A DNA stretch of 64,000 nucleotides from Marthasterias glacialis (taxonomy: Eukaryota; Echinodermata; Asteroidea; Forcipulatida; Asteriidae): positions 1,075,986 to 1,139,985 of the forward strand of contig OU452239.1 in the NCBI GenBank assembly GCA_911728455.2, read 5' to 3'. Position 1 is the stretch's first letter. Each line of letters begins with the position of its first letter. Made by a program: the position numbers and the translations under genes. The notes below the pieces were generated by a model, which ran no database searches, was not told the DNA's origin, and saw only the letters and a list, made by a program, of their open reading frames with translations. This document shows positions 10,966-22,649 of the stretch, one piece after another.

Positions 10966-11245
10966 GTTCATACACGGAAAAAACAAAATCTGTGAAAATT
11001 TGGGCTCAATCCGTCGTCTGAGTCAGGACAAAATAGTGAAAGAATGTGCACACTTTTCAGCATGTAAACACATTGTCCTTAATTTCGATTGTTACAACCG
11101 AAATTAAAATCGGGTCTTCAAATTCTATTTTCTCGACTTTGACAGTATTTCAGACAGAAATATGTCCATGGAAGATTGGTACTGGTATGAACTTCATAAT
11201 CAGTAAGCATTCAGACTGATATACTAATAACAAATTTGCTCGATG
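10966..11245. mobile_element. Dispersed non-autonomous element, copy 1
   Basis: The block with GGGCTCAATCCGTCGTCTGA, ATTTCGATTGTTACAACCGA and GGTACTGGTATGAACTTCAT recurs inverted at 62765-63005 with roughly 80% similarity by eye, and in part at 61405-61465. The internal inverted words TTTCGATTGT / ACAACCGAAA suggest a MITE. Confidence 0.7.
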
Positions 11246-12294
11246 ATTACCAAATTCTACCTTTAAAGATTAAATGAAAATGGGGTGTGTGCGTTTTGTC
11301 AAATCCAATTGTTTTTATCTTTGCTGAAAGTCGACTTGGCAATTATCAGATCAAGTCGACACCTTCATATCAGGAAGTCGACCTGGCGATTTAAGTAATC
11401 TCGTTATCTTGATAATGTGCTGTGGCACTCGTTGAACCCCGTACAGTTGGTTTCAAAATTCTCTTGGATTTTTTTTTCAAGGTTTGTACCAGCAACTCTA
11501 ATCAAGTACTTAATGGATAATGTTGTCTTTATTTAAGATAGATGATCCGTGCTCAAGCCTATTTTACCTTGAAAAATAAATCAAAGTCTTGGATTGCTAT
11601 TTTTCTAGGATGACCTAAGTTATTAACTTCTAAATGAGGTATCGAACGAAACAATCCATCATTGAATATTAACTGAGTAATTAATTTAAAAGAAAATTGT
11701 GTAGCTCACAATAAAAATAAACTCTGCGCGCTACCTGCTCAATTTCAGCCGGGTGCCTTGCTACACAGATACAAAATGTAGGTAAATGACGTTGTAATAG
11801 CGGACTTCTGGGTACCCGGTAGCGAGCATGGCCGTCGTACACATTTTCACGTCGGTTGGTTGGCTGGGATAATCGTTTTCAAAACAACATTTTTATTGCC
11901 ATCTACAAGGTCAAAACACAATTTATTATTTCTATTGGTTACAAAATAACATGCTCTGTTAAATTTCGTTCGCTGGAATCAATTCATTTTCGAGCACAAA
12001 TTACAAGTGCACGGATCATACATCTGTAAGGAATGCTTTTTTTATTTTTCATTTTTTCATGTTTTATTTTATTTGTTTTACCCACAGCATCGTTCTTGTT
12101 TCCATGACTTGCAGATCGGCAAAGTGACACCACCACGTTTTGTTTTCACAATTTCATATTCCAAACAATGGTTACAGTTAATACATGCTATCAACTGTAG
12201 ATAAAAAGGTAAGATAAAAAAATACCAAGGCAGAATTTCAGAACTAATGTATTTCGTAAGGACAGCGTAACACTAAAACGGTAATTGGTTTTTG
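11246..12294. other. No gene recognised
   Basis: AT-rich with a GTCGAC-containing stretch at 11330-11385 (AAGTCGACTTGG / CAAGTCGACACC). No frame of interest. Confidence 0.45.
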
Positions 12295-12302
12295 TGTTTC
12301 AG

Positions 12303-12429
12303 CGGGGCTGGCCAGCGACAGATGGCCGTCGATGAGCGACCTCGAACGGTCTGCCCCATCGCCTCGCGCACGGTGCTTTCGCCTTGTCAGAAAAGTACAC
12401 ACGGGGTTTTGTTAATAGACAGTGTTTAG
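12303..12429 (+). other. Coding-like GC-rich island, possible exon (uncertain)
   Basis: A GC-rich patch in AT-rich DNA follows an acceptor-like TTTTTGTGTTTCAG and stays open in one frame to a TAG at 12427, containing MAVDERPRTVCPIASRTVLS from an ATG at 12322. I do not recognise the protein, and no partner exon or clear donor was found. It may be an exon of an unseen gene or a fragment of a GC-rich transposon. Confidence 0.2.
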
Positions 12430-12714
12430 CCTAATTGACCTTCTTAGTCTAGATTAAACTTTACAACCAAGGTCGGGTTCTTCTGGAAATCGCCCGCACT
12501 CAGTGGATAATCCTAGGGGTTTTGTCCAGTAATATTCTATAAAAGAAAATTGGTTAACATTTCGATTTCCAATTGTGCATGAATGTGGCTTGCTAGGATA
12601 GTTTGAAGGCCGTGTGTACAATGGTCATAATCTTTGTTCTCCAGGCATATATATGCTCGTCATACTATAAAGTAAGACAGACAACCACTAACAATTTAAT
12701 TAACAATACTGATC

Positions 12715-13012
12715 TTTACACTCGTAAAAAAAAACATTGGTCAAATTTGACAAGAAACCAGTTAGGTTTGACTAACAATTAAGTGTCAGCTGGGTGCTAC
12801 ATGAAAATCAGTCAGTCTGACTATTTTTTCGAGTCAGGATTATTTAAATAACTAAAATTTGAGTCAAATCCAATTACTTTTTCTAGTTGGTATGACTAAG
12901 TCTGCAGTAATTTATTTTCAATTTTCGTATGTTTAACCAAATTCCTAGTCAGCGTTCAACAACTAGGAAAACCTAGGTCAATATTTTGAGTAGTTCGCTG
13001 TAAGAGTGTAGA
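12715..13012. mobile_element. MITE with ACACTCGTAA / TGTAAGAGTGT ends
   Basis: TTTACACTCGTAAAAAAA on the left and TTCGCTGTAAGAGTGTAG on the right form short terminal inverted repeats. Between them words such as AGTCAAATCC / TTTGACTAAC recur around a TAGTTGG-rich interior. No coding capacity. Confidence 0.55.
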
Positions 13013-13499
13013 CTTGCAAATGTCTTCCTAGCTTTGTAACGTTATTGCGGTTGATTAAATCACTCCATGAATAATTTAACATCATTTCTTTAGTACTGGA
13101 TCACCGTTGTAAGCCATTCAAATCTTGCATCAGAAACCTCTGCCACAAAACTAGACCTCTCAAAGAAGGATGTGGTTTCCGGGGGATCGCCACAAATGTT
13201 GAAATTGAGTTAAGACAAGAAAATGAAGCTTCGAATTTCGTCGGGTGCCCGGCCGAATGACATAGGACCTGTACTCCCGTCTTCCGGTCACGCTCGGTAA
13301 AACATTCCACCCAGCCTAACAATAAATCCCAACATTTCAAACAAAATGGTGTAAGAGAATGAAATAATTATAAATAGTTCTGTATGTTCCACTCTTAGCA
13401 TATGATTTTCTATTCCTTTGCTGAATTTAAACGTCCCTATATAAGCGAATGTCTGAGGAACGATCGAAATTGGTCTTCTGAACCTCCAAAACTGTGTAC

Positions 13500-14200
13500 A
13501 TTGTACCTTGTTTGTCGTACATGTAACTTGTAAAAGTATCTTGTACCTTGTGCCTTGTGCCTTGAAATGCGTATGTACCTTATACATTGTACTTTGTGCA
13601 TCGTACATACCCTTGTATCTTGTACCCATACTATATACATTTGTACCTGTACCTAGCACATGTACGCTGTACCTTCTACATGCACCCTGTACCTTGTACC
13701 TTGTACCGTGTACCTTGTACCCTTTACCGTGCACCTTTGTAACGTGTGCATTGTACCATGTACCTTGTACCTTGTACCATGCACATTGTACCTTGTACAT
13801 TGTACCTTGTACCTTGTACCTTGCACCGTGTGCCTTGTACATTGTACCTTGTACCTTGTACCATGCACATTGTACCTTGTACATTGTACCTTGTACCTTG
13901 TACCTTGCACCGTGTGCCTTGTACATTGTACCTTGTACCTTGTACCTTGTACCTTGTACCTTGTACCTTGTACCTTGTACCTTGTACCTTGTACCTTGTA
14001 CCTTGTACCTTGTACCTTGTACCTTGTACCTTGTACCTTGTACCCTGTACCTTGTACCTTGTACATTGTACCTTGTACCTTGTACCCTTGTACCTGGTAG
14101 GCCTACCATTTACCGTGTACCTTGACCGTGTACCTTGAACACTCTAACTTGTAACTTTTACACGGTACCTGTGTACATGTACCGGTACATTTGCCTTACA
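13500..14200. repeat. Heptanucleotide satellite (TTGTACC)n
   Basis: Nearly 700 bases of 7-bp units (ACCTTGT and variants such as CATTGTA, CCGTGTG), purest at 13925-14090. An 84-bp block of twelve units is duplicated exactly (13777-13860 and 13861-13944). Because 7 is not a multiple of 3 and the unit has no stop, all frames stay open and encode the same YLVPCTL/YKVQGTR-like cycle; these are not genes. Confidence 0.97.
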
Positions 14201-15358
14201 TATTTTGTATTGTATTTTCTTCACGTAACTAGTATATTGTACATGTATCTTGTACCTAGTTGGAAACTTATGACTTCTTATTGATGAAGGATCCTTCGGT
14301 CGGGGCACCCGACTACGTCCAAGTCTTTCATATTGTTTTAACTTTAATGAAGCCGCTGTGTATTCGTCTACTGTTATTCTGACTCATGGTGAACTTTTCT
14401 GTGCTTTTTTCTAAGCCAGCCTCTATTAAAGCATCATGACAGATATCCAAAAATTAAAACACACTTCCTTTAACCATCTGCAAATGAAGTGGAACCTCCT
14501 AAGTAAAACGGACCAGCCCGTTGATGTTATAGAGGACTGTGCCCTTGCATATCTCATCACCTCATTGTTTAACAACTTATAATAAATGTTATGTACCATT
14601 GCCGAATTCCCCTCCCATTTCTCCTAACATGATATCAGCTCTCTACACATCCACAGCTTGTAATTTATAGGTGCAAAAGCGTCAGTCAACATATATTTGT
14701 TTTGTTGTTGTGGAGGGAAAGAACCCGTGTCTAAATTGCTCGCTAACCAGGGGTTGCATAAAACACACGCAACGGTGCTCGCCCGTGCCGGGCCAAGAGT
14801 AAATATTGCTGACAGTGCTTTGTCAACATAGGCTAGCCCCTTGGGGAAAGGCAATGCGGTTGTATCGAGTTTGTAGTGGCGCCCCCGGGGGTTCCCGCTT
14901 TAGTATTGAGAGTGTGTCCCCCGGGGTGAAGTGACAGTTGGCAATGATAAGCATGAGCGAAGATGCGAAGGAGAACTAAATGCTGACGGGAAAATGAACA
15001 AGAGGAAAACGATTGTGCTTTTTCCCCCACACGCGTAACAACATTCAGACTTTAACTTTGTTTCAGGGAAAATGCAGGTCTTCAAATATACTTGATTATG
15101 TCTAGTGGAAATGTTTGAAGAAATCTAATACAATGCAGACAGCTTAGGGCTGGGCAGACCTGAAAATATATCTTAATGTTTCCATTCTTGTATCGGTTTG
15201 AAAGATGTGCAATAAAACATACCTCTGAAAGTTGCAGTTCATTTCAATCAGCGTATACCGTTTTCAAAACAATGACAAGTAGAGGATGGAACAAAACAAA
15301 AATAATGACAATACGACGAGCAGCCTGGGTGGCACGTGATGTATCTCAACCATTGTAG
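14200..15358. other. No gene recognised
   Basis: Mixed composition, with a GC-richer patch at 14740-14950 (GGCGCCCCCGGGGGTTCCCG near 14879). Short frames lack family features. Confidence 0.45.
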
Positions 15359-15359
15359 A

Positions 15360-15850
15360 TGAATGTAGCCCCAACACTCTACAGTAATGTAGTCCCAACA
15401 CTGTACATTAATCTAGCCCCAACACTTGGCCCTGGAGGCCTTTCGCTGTCGTATAAATACTACAGTGTAAAGCACCGAGGAAGAGTCCTACAAAGGCTTA
15501 CATCAACACTGTAGCTTAACGTAGCTCCAACACTGTGGTTGAAAGTAGCACAAACACTATACATAAATACAGCCCCAACACTGTACCTTGTGGCATAAAC
15601 ATTGTAGGCCTATACCCACATGTAGCCCCAACACTGTACCTAAATGGAGCACAAACAGTGTGGCTATAAATGCAGCACCAACATTATACCTAAATGTGGT
15701 CTGAACACTGAAGGCCTACCTAAACTGTAGGATCACTGTACCTAAATGTAGCACAAACACTGTACGTAAAAACAGCCCCAACACTGTAACCTAAATGTAG
15801 CCTAAACAGCGTTTACCTAAACTGAGCCCCAACACTGTAACTGAATATAG
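15360..15850. repeat. Degenerate 20-30-bp minisatellite (CCCCAACACTGTA...)
   Basis: About 18 diverged copies of a unit like CCCAACACTGTACCTAAATG plus TAGC, with variable spacing. Non-coding tandem repeat of moderate age. Confidence 0.85.
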
Positions 15851-16092
15851 CCAAGATGCAGTGCTTAATATATAGACCAGTTCTGCATTTAGGTATCAGC
15901 CTACATTTATAGATACCAAAAAAGCCACCCTGTGTGATAGTCGTCTTGGAAACTAGAGGACTGGGATGGCTAGTCTCCTAAAAAACAAATACTACTGTTT
16001 CAAGCCAGTGGTGTAGTCTATTTCTATGCTGGTACATGGCGTTGAAGGCCAGTTCAGCATCTAAACAAAGATTGTAGTGGGGTGTCTTAAAT

Positions 16093-16492
16093 GTTGGCGT
16101 GTCGTGGCCGAGCGGTCAAGCGCACTGGAAGGAAACTCTGGTGTTTCTGATCAGCAGAGTGTGGGTTCAAGTCCCGGTCTTGATACTTGTGTCCTTGAGC
16201 AAGACACTTAACCATTATTGCTTCGTCCTTCAGATTGGACGTAAAGCCGTATACCACGTGTATTGTGTATTATGCAAGTTAACAAAAAGAACCCAGTTGT
16301 ATTATCGCTGAGAGAAGGGGTTTGCCCCGGTGTTTCTGGCAGTGGCTGCTGAATGCACCGCAGCACCTTGTAAACCATTATAAGGTGCTACATAAATGGG
16401 TCTCATAATTCAAAATCTCTAAAATCCTGTCTTAAAAAATAACAATAAGCGCTTTGAGACGCCCGTAGATAAAGCGCTATATAAAAAAACTA
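16093..16492 (+). mobile_element. tRNA-Leu-type SINE
   Basis: The head GTGTCGTGGCCGAGCGGTCA carries the A box, and GTGTGGGTTCAAGTCCCGGT the B box. The layout with a long variable arm (TTTCTGATCAGCAGA) and, in sister copies, a CTCAAG anticodon loop matches tRNA-Leu(CAA). A body with CTTGTGTCCTTGAGCAAGAC follows, then a tail with AAGCGCTATATAAA. Here the anticodon region is altered (GGAAGGAAACTC). Confidence 0.85.
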
Positions 16493-16552
16493 CATGTGAT
16501 TTTTTATTATCTTTATTTAACGGTTCTCTAACATAATGTTTTGCAAGTAAAA

Positions 16553-16790
16553 AGCTTGTGACTTTAGGCAGTGATAGCTCCCTTGAACTGCTCCACGGTG
16601 GGCAGTCCAGTGACGTTCTTGGGGAGCGCATCCCAGTCACGTACAGGTTATGGGAAGCAGCTTTGTTTGTAGCTGTCAGATATGGAGCAGAGTTGCATGA
16701 ATCTGTGTTGTTGCCGTTGGCGAGTTCTGCGATGTCTTGGCTGAATATTGTCTGGGATTGGTATGGCAATTTGCTTGTGGTCTTATTTCA
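16553..16790 (-). mobile_element. LINE fragment: C-terminal reverse transcriptase tail
   Basis: Minus-strand reading gives RRTRQRQQHRFMQLCSISDS, then CFP, an in-frame stop, and PVRDWDALPKNVTGLPTVEQ followed by FKGAIT. This is the classic SFFPRTIRDWNALP ... FK ending of non-LTR retrotransposons of the CR1/L2/Jockey group. One stop is visible within it and the upstream body is missing, so it is a dead 5'-truncated copy. Confidence 0.75.
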
Positions 16791-17124
16791 TTAACTATTT
16801 ATTTATTTATTGCTAATCTTTTGTCAGGGTAACCCGTTCACATATAAGGCGGTCTTCAACAGGATCCTCCAAGAATAGATAATTGTAATAACATATTTGT
16901 GTACATGTTAGTTTTGCCATTACAGCTGCTAAATAACCAAATTAAAACAATATTTGCGTTTTGGTGAAAGAATTGCGTTTTGGGGCAAGTTGGGGCAGAG
17001 GAATAATTTGGATGGTTTTTGATGTAACGAACCATTCATTTGTGCATTTTTCGATCTAACTCGGGGGAAGGCCCCCCCCCCACGCTAGTTACTGCTGTTT
17101 GTATAGCGACGGTGAGGTTTTTAA

Positions 17125-17365
17125 GCTATCGATATCGAATGCAGGGAGCATTACACAAATTTTAACAGACTGGTGCCGTTTTGTATCACAAGTGCATGCT
17201 TTTAAACTGGCTGTAGAAAACATTACAAACATGGAAATAGTCTGGTGCTGTTTTGTATAATGACCGCATGCTTATATAAACGATCGATACTGGATTCAGG
17301 GAACATTTCACAAATGAAAATAGTTTAGTGCTTTAAAACCATAAATATTGGATACAGGGAACAAT
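17125..17365. repeat. Degenerate tandem repeat, about 100-110-bp unit
   Basis: Three successive diverged copies of a block containing GAATGCAGGGAGCATTACAC, AGACTGGTGCCGTTTTGTAT and GCATGCTTTTAAAC: compare CATTACAAACATGG / AGTCTGGTGCTGTTTTGTAT / GCATGCTTATATAAAC and GGATTCAGGGAACATTTCAC / AGTTTAGTGC. Confidence 0.65.
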
Positions 17366-17808
17366 ACCAAAATGGCCGCTGCCACATGACAAAGTTTGAG
17401 TTTGAGCAAATCATCCATGACTGTAACGACCCGACGGGTTTGCTGCTACCGCAGCCGAATTGGACATTATGTAAAAGACCCATACGGGAGTTCGATCTCA
17501 CTGCCATAATATGTTTTCACCGGCCAAATAATTTATCCATACAAAATTAATGGAATGACAAGCAGTTAGACGAGGCAGGAAGATCATTCCAATGGCCATA
17601 GCTCGTTATAAACCGATTTGTGGTGAGTCATATAGCCAGGAAATGATCACACTTTGGGCAGCAGTTCTGAGAAACAATCACCCCCCCCCCACAACAAATG
17701 AGATTGCCGACCTTAAAGGTTGTGCCAACATTGGTAAGAGAAAATATAGATTTGCTCACAACTTACATGGTATATATATATGGTGGAAATCTTCCTTTTT
17801 GAAATGCT

Positions 17809-17986
17809 ATAGACCTTTATCATGCTGCCACCATCTTGGTCTTGTTCTCTGCATCCAGTAACAGTAATAATTGCTAATATTCATTGCACAAAAGGGAACC
17901 AGACTATTTGCCCTTCCAGCCTCGGTTTGGTTCCATTGGTTTGAATGGGAGAAAGTCAAGATGGCCGCGCCGTGATAAAGGTCTAT
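17809..17986. mobile_element. MITE with ATAGACCTTTATCA ends
   Basis: The left end ATAGACCTTTATCATGCTGC plus CACCATCTTG is the inverse of the right end CAAGATGGCCGCGCCGTGAT plus AAAGGTCTAT. About 178 bases, non-coding. A related end lies at 22595-22640. Confidence 0.8.
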
Positions 17987-17987
17987 T

Positions 17988-18125
17988 GGCCTAGCCTTTT
18001 TAAGATAATGCGAACACCATAGAAGTACACCGTTTGGTTTGGGTGAATACAGACAGAACCAAATTGTGCAATTTAAATGTGTCCACCATTATATCTCAAA
18101 ATGGTTTAAAGCTTTTGAAAAAATG
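17988..18125. repeat. Dispersed repeat with GGTTTGGGT core, copy 2
   Basis: Inverted relative of 5860-6060 (CCGTTTGGTTTGGGTGAATA, CAAATTGTGCAATTT, TATATCTCAAAATGG). It directly adjoins the preceding MITE. Confidence 0.55.
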
Positions 18126-19355
18126 AATTATGAATGATTTCTCGAGTCCAAAATTCGATGTTTGAAAACTTTGAAAACAAACAAGGATTTTCACTATTTC
18201 CTTGTGGCTCACTCAAAGCCTCTGCTCAACATTGGTAAGAAGAAAAACACGTGTTCACAGATTTATATATGCCTTACATAATATAAATATAATGATGGTA
18301 GAAAACTTTCCTTGAAATAATTCTGCCTGAAGTGTTATCGTTTTTAAATCATAAATGAAATAAGATCCAAAAGTAGTTTTCGTCTCATTGAGACGAAAAC
18401 TCTGCCTATAGGAATGCGCACAAAAATGTTGAATGCATCTTTACGAAACATTTTAACGAAATGAGCTGAAATTTTCGCAGGTTTTCAAATGGAAGCATTT
18501 ATTTTAATTTAAAGTCAGTTTACCAATGTTTGGCTGGAGCTTTAATAAAAGCTAAATCCAAACTAACTTTAGAAGCTGAATTTGATCTTGCAATTGTTGT
18601 AATACAATTTTGGAAAAATCGTGTTCGAAAATACTAGACCTTTCTTTAGAAATAAAACTTTTTTGGCTTTACTTATAATCTTTAAGAACGCTAACCGCAT
18701 TACCTTTTTTTCTTTATTCTTACTTCACATCTGTCACTTTCCACAGGACCCTACTACCACTACTGTTTATAAATCGTAGCGGTACAAATATTTAAAAGTG
18801 TCCAATGTTATAATCCAGCTCTCTATTACACATTATGGACACATTTCTTGCAAATATTTGCAGTTCAGACGGCAATAGCTCTCAGTAAAATTGGGCACCA
18901 AAGCTACCCGTACTTTTTTAGATTAATTGTTCACACGTGATTCGATCAATCGCGATCATGTATCATTTGATGATGGTGTATACCTCCATGATCGTACCTT
19001 AAAGGTGACGTACCGGCACGATTTCCAGACGTTCACAACTATTTAATGTATGGCATAAACCATTCACTCCGGCATTCGGTTATGCATAATATTCATGGTC
19101 ATCAATTATTAACACATCCCGCAGTGTGACGACTTACTTAATAATACCACATTAACTGCGACCGTCTCTAATTACAGACATAGAACAGACGTCGGGAAAA
19201 CGTTTCAAAGACACGAAACAGCCGTCGGGGTACAAACCCCACCATCAACTTGGCGATCTACATTAATTTCTGTGTTTGATTCTTTGGGGAGTCGAGTTGT
19301 CTCTAATGTTACATCGTATTAACTATCGGTCAAAACAAAGTCAACATCAGGGAGA
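18126..19355. other. No gene; one short hairpin
   Basis: The hairpin AGTTTTCGTCTCATTGAGAC GAAAACT at 18375-18401 is perfect. The rest is AT-rich without supported features. Confidence 0.45.
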
Positions 19356-19358
19356 CTA

Positions 19359-19382
19359 AAAAAAAAAAAAAAAAAAAAAAAA
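19359..19382. repeat. Poly-A run
   Basis: An uninterrupted adenine run of more than 20, possibly a retroposon tail, but no element can be recognised beside it. Confidence 0.9.
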
Positions 19383-19601
19383 TACAGAGATGGCCTCTCG
19401 GGATGGCCAGCGCTGGGGTACAGAATACTCCATATCCTTCCAAGCCAACATGCAAAATTAATAGGGGAATAGAATCCGTCAATTGCCCGCGGGCAGGTCG
19501 TTGCATTGAACGCGATAATAACAGCCCTTGCGAGGCGGGTGTATTGTAACAGTAGCGGATCTACAGTTGAGGTCATGAAGTTCAAATGGAACTCCGGACC
19601 C

Positions 19602-19746
19602 CTGGCTGTTTGGGCTCAGCCAGGGCTCGCCGGCTGAGGCTGCGTCCGCCTATTTTGAAGTCCCGTACCGAAAGCACACGTTTTCAAAATAACTGACGAA
19701 GCCTAAGCCGTAGCCTCAAGCCGAAGCTGCGGTTTCGAAGATGCCC
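19602..19746. mobile_element. Palindromic MITE, TTTCGAAAC family, copy 2
   Basis: Shares CCCGTACCGAAAGC, GTTTTCAAAATAACTGACG and AAGCCTAAGCCGTAGCC with copy 1 at 4578-4744 and ends in GCGGTTTCGAAGATGCC. The left end is more eroded (CTGGCTGTTTGGGCTC). Confidence 0.7.
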
Positions 19747-20308
19747 TATGAGCCAGCAGGAACTCCATGCATGACGTAATACTATTTTGCGATAAGGCAT
19801 TTGCGAGTTGATTTTGAATTACGTGTGGTACATTGACTTGATAAGCAATAGAGAACACTAAAGTTGGGTTCCCTAGACAAAAGACATTGTGTCTACGTCG
19901 TATGTTTTGGTTTATTGCGGGAAATTGCACCTAACACGCTTTTAAGCACCCATAAAATAACTAAAATTTAGACGAGAAAATATCGAGATAAACTCTGAAG
20001 ATATATCGAAAATAAAAAAAATGTTCGTGCTACAAAATAATTAAGAAAAAATGATTTTCGTTTTCTTGCAACTTCCCAAAATCCAAATCTTTTGACAGAG
20101 CATTATTTTTCGTCTATGATTGGACCACACTGTTGAAAGCAGTAGGTTTATTTGTCATACTTTTGATTTAATGACTAACGTTGTGCTTTGTAATTTATTT
20201 TTCAGATAACACTCCAGACTGTCTTTGTCCGACAGAACAAATTAAAAAAAAAACGACTACCAGCATGACAACGAGAGATTAAACATTGTCTTCGTGCTTG
20301 AAGGAAAT

Positions 20309-20316
20309 AATATATA
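20309..20316 (+). promoter_or_regulatory. TATA-like box upstream of NHLH gene
   Basis: AATATATA lies about 150 bases before the start codon. A start roughly 30 bases downstream would leave a 5' leader of about 125 bases. Placement is inference; an upstream non-coding exon cannot be excluded. Confidence 0.35.
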
Positions 20317-20329
20317 CCTCTCAAGGGTG

Positions 20330-20337
20330 ATTTGCAT
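20330..20337 (+). promoter_or_regulatory. Octamer (POU-factor) motif
   Basis: ATTTGCAT is a perfect octamer site, close to the inferred transcription start of the NHLH gene. POU factors act in neurons, which would suit a neuronal bHLH gene, but a single 8-base match can be chance. Confidence 0.3.
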
Positions 20338-20464
20338 ATTCGAGACGGACACCAACTTATTTTAATATTTAAGCAAACAGAAGGAACCAATTAGAGCTAC
20401 GGTCATTTGAATATTCGAATACTACCGTGAGAACCAATGTGATACGTCAGCAAAGAGAGAGCCA

Positions 20465-20869
20465 ATGAGAGCGACGAGGTCGAACTTACCGAGCATGGTG
20501 CTCCCCGTCCCGACAGCAGTCAAAGAAGAACCTCGCGAGATCTCATGCGGTGCCGAGATCGAAGCCGACCAGAACGAAAACATGAACACGAACACTAGCG
20601 CCGCCACTTGCCGTGGTGGCAGCGGTGGGATCAGGGCAGACTCGCACTTGTCGCGCGAGGAAAGACGCCGCAGACGGCGGGCTACGACCAAGTACCGCAC
20701 GGCACACGCGACCAGGGAGAGAATACGGGTGGAAGCGTTCAACGTGGCCTTCGGAGAACTCCGTAAGCTTCTACCCACTCTCCCACCAGACAAAAAACTT
20801 TCCAAAATCGAGATTTTAAGACTCGCAATTTGTTATATATCCTATCTCAACCACGTGTTGGATGTATGA
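20465..20869 (+). CDS. NHLH1: NHLH/HEN neuronal bHLH transcription factor
   Basis: Single-exon frame of 134 codons. Residues 1-60 are low in complexity and divergent; from [13 protein letters not shown] (62-74) to the C-terminal LNHVLDV the protein is almost identical to vertebrate NHLH1/NHLH2 (133-135 residues), including the absolute C-terminus. Basic region about 76-88 ([13 protein letters not shown]) with the H-E-R E-box-contacting residues, helix 1 about 89-103, loop with LPPDKK, helix 2 about 113-131. The family binds CANNTG as dimers and acts in neuronal differentiation in the nucleus. A stop lies in frame at 20408, so ATG 20465 is the first possible start; ATG 20495 (residue 11) is an alternative. 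The frame is GC-rich against AT-rich flanks. NHLH1 and NHLH2 arose by vertebrate duplication, so this is probably their single pro-orthologue. Confidence 0.95.
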   Translation: MRATRSNLPSMVLPVPTAVKEEPREISCGAEIEADQNENMNTNTSAATCRGGSGGIRADSHLSREERRRRRRATTKYRTAHATRERIRVEAFNVAFGELRKLLPTLPPDKKLSKIEILRLAICYISYLNHVLDV

Positions 20870-21184
20870 TATTTCCAAGGCCACGCTGTGGCAACATTGT
20901 AGTCTAGTAAAAGTATTTTATTGAAGGTGCACGTACATAATAGAGTTACTTTGGTGGATTCCACTGATGAACTCTGCATACATCGTTACAAAACAATGCT
21001 TGATGATCGTTGCTTGCCCGTTAAAGGTACAGAAATCAGTGTGTTTCCAGCTGGTCTTCCGCACACTGATACACGCCACCTAGCGTTGCAGATATGCTGC
21101 ACTGCCACATGAGGGCGTGATTGTTTTCGGCAAGTGGACATTAGTCGCGATAGCAAAAAAACAAGAACAAAAACAAAAAACTAT

Positions 21185-21190
21185 AATAAA
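21185..21190 (+). terminator. Candidate polyadenylation signal of NHLH gene
   Basis: AATAAA about 315 bases after the stop codon, within an A-rich stretch. It is the first canonical hexamer downstream on the sense strand that I noticed. Confidence 0.4.
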
Positions 21191-21194
21191 ATAG

Positions 21195-22590
21195 CCTGCC
21201 ATTTGTGACAATCTGCACGTACTGGCTCAATGTACTCTTTGTGTACGAGTGAAAAGGGGATCACGATTTGAACAAAACCATTAGGCCTAATGGTTCAAGC
21301 TTCAGATACAATATGCAAATGAAATCAAGAAAGACTCAGTTTTATCATCGAGTTTTCAGCTGGAAACTGTGCTATAATTTGTCATTGGATTGTTTGATTT
21401 ATCCTAACGATTTATTGCAAAATGGAAATAGTAAAATATTATAAGTTGACAGAGCCCGCGTCATTCTCATAAGTTCTAAAATGTGGGATAAACTTTAACA
21501 TTAGAAATCGACAGTTTTGAAATGTTTATAAAAGACCTCCAGTTTTCGTGAAGAATACTGCCGAATTACCATTTACACCTTATCTTAGGGCTTGTTAAGT
21601 ATACAGAAGAGATCACTAAGTAAGATAATGTACTTCGTTCTGTTTACACCATATCGTTTCTAATTTAAACAATAATACTGGATTTAAATTGAGTTATATT
21701 TGTTTAACGTGTTAGCGTTGTCACGAAGTGACGAGTCCGCTTTGTGATACAGGAATAATTCAATGTTATGGGAAAATCACGTTAGAAGTTAAACTGGTTT
21801 TTTACTTAGATATTTTTTTCAAACTGCTCTTTCTGCAATTAATTATTTTAACATGTTAGGGCCAACATAAAATAATCCGACCTCTTCAATTGCAGAACTG
21901 TCAGTAATTATCCCTCTTGCATCTGTCTTATTGAGTAATTAATTCCTGAACGTGATCACTTCGTGAAAAAAACATGCCTGCTGGGTGCTGCATAAAAAAA
22001 AAAAAAAAAAAATAAAAAAGGATTCGTCACTTCGTGGAAACATTTCCGTACAAAATAAACTGAGGATAAAAAAGGAACAAGCGAAACGACCCTAGCACTT
22101 GACATAATCTTGTATACAGCATTATTACCAAAACAGTATCAAAATATGATAAATAAATAATCATTTTACTGATATGATGGTAACATCAAATTGACTTATA
22201 ATAATTGACCGATATAATAATAGTGCAATATAGTGCCTACATTTACAGTTATATTGATAAACTCTAGCCGCATCTTGCTATGAAGTATTATATATAAATG
22301 TATAGCCTGTGTACCGTTGTAAACAATACTATTTTGTCTGTTGATAACAAATCTTTTAACCGTAAAGTTATCGAAAAAAACGTCATTATTTTGCAAAAGG
22401 TCGAAACTACTGTCCAAAATATTGTGTTTCAATTCTAGCAACAAATATACAGCAGTTATGCCATACTTTTTTTCAAAAAAGCCATGTTATTGCTTGTGAC
22501 CTTCTGCTGGGGCAAAAAGTTGCAATTTGTGTGCCCCCAAAAAAGGTCACGCATCCGTATGACCTTCTTCCGGGCGCACTTTATTACGAG
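21195..22590. other. No gene; possible MITE relic
   Basis: GTCACGAAGTGACG at 21719-21732 is a small palindrome, and ATCACTTCGTGAA / CGTCACTTCGTGGAA recur at 21955-22040 around a poly-A run (21993-22010). This may be a decayed inverted-repeat element. Otherwise AT-rich without supported features. Confidence 0.35.
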
Positions 22591-22594
22591 GTGT

Positions 22595-22642
22595 TATATA
22601 CCTTTATCATGGTGCGGCCATCTTGATTCAGTTTCAACACGT
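22595..22642. mobile_element. Single end of ATAGACCTTTATCA-type MITE
   Basis: TATACCTTTATCATGGTGCG plus GCCATCTTGATT matches the left end of the element at 17809-17986. I cannot find the partner end. Confidence 0.55.
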
Positions 22643-22649
22643 TAATAAT

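Noticed and set aside
13288-14138. Reading frames of up to 273 codons on both strands
   Set aside because: Produced by the stop-free seven-base satellite; all frames give the same cyclic peptide.
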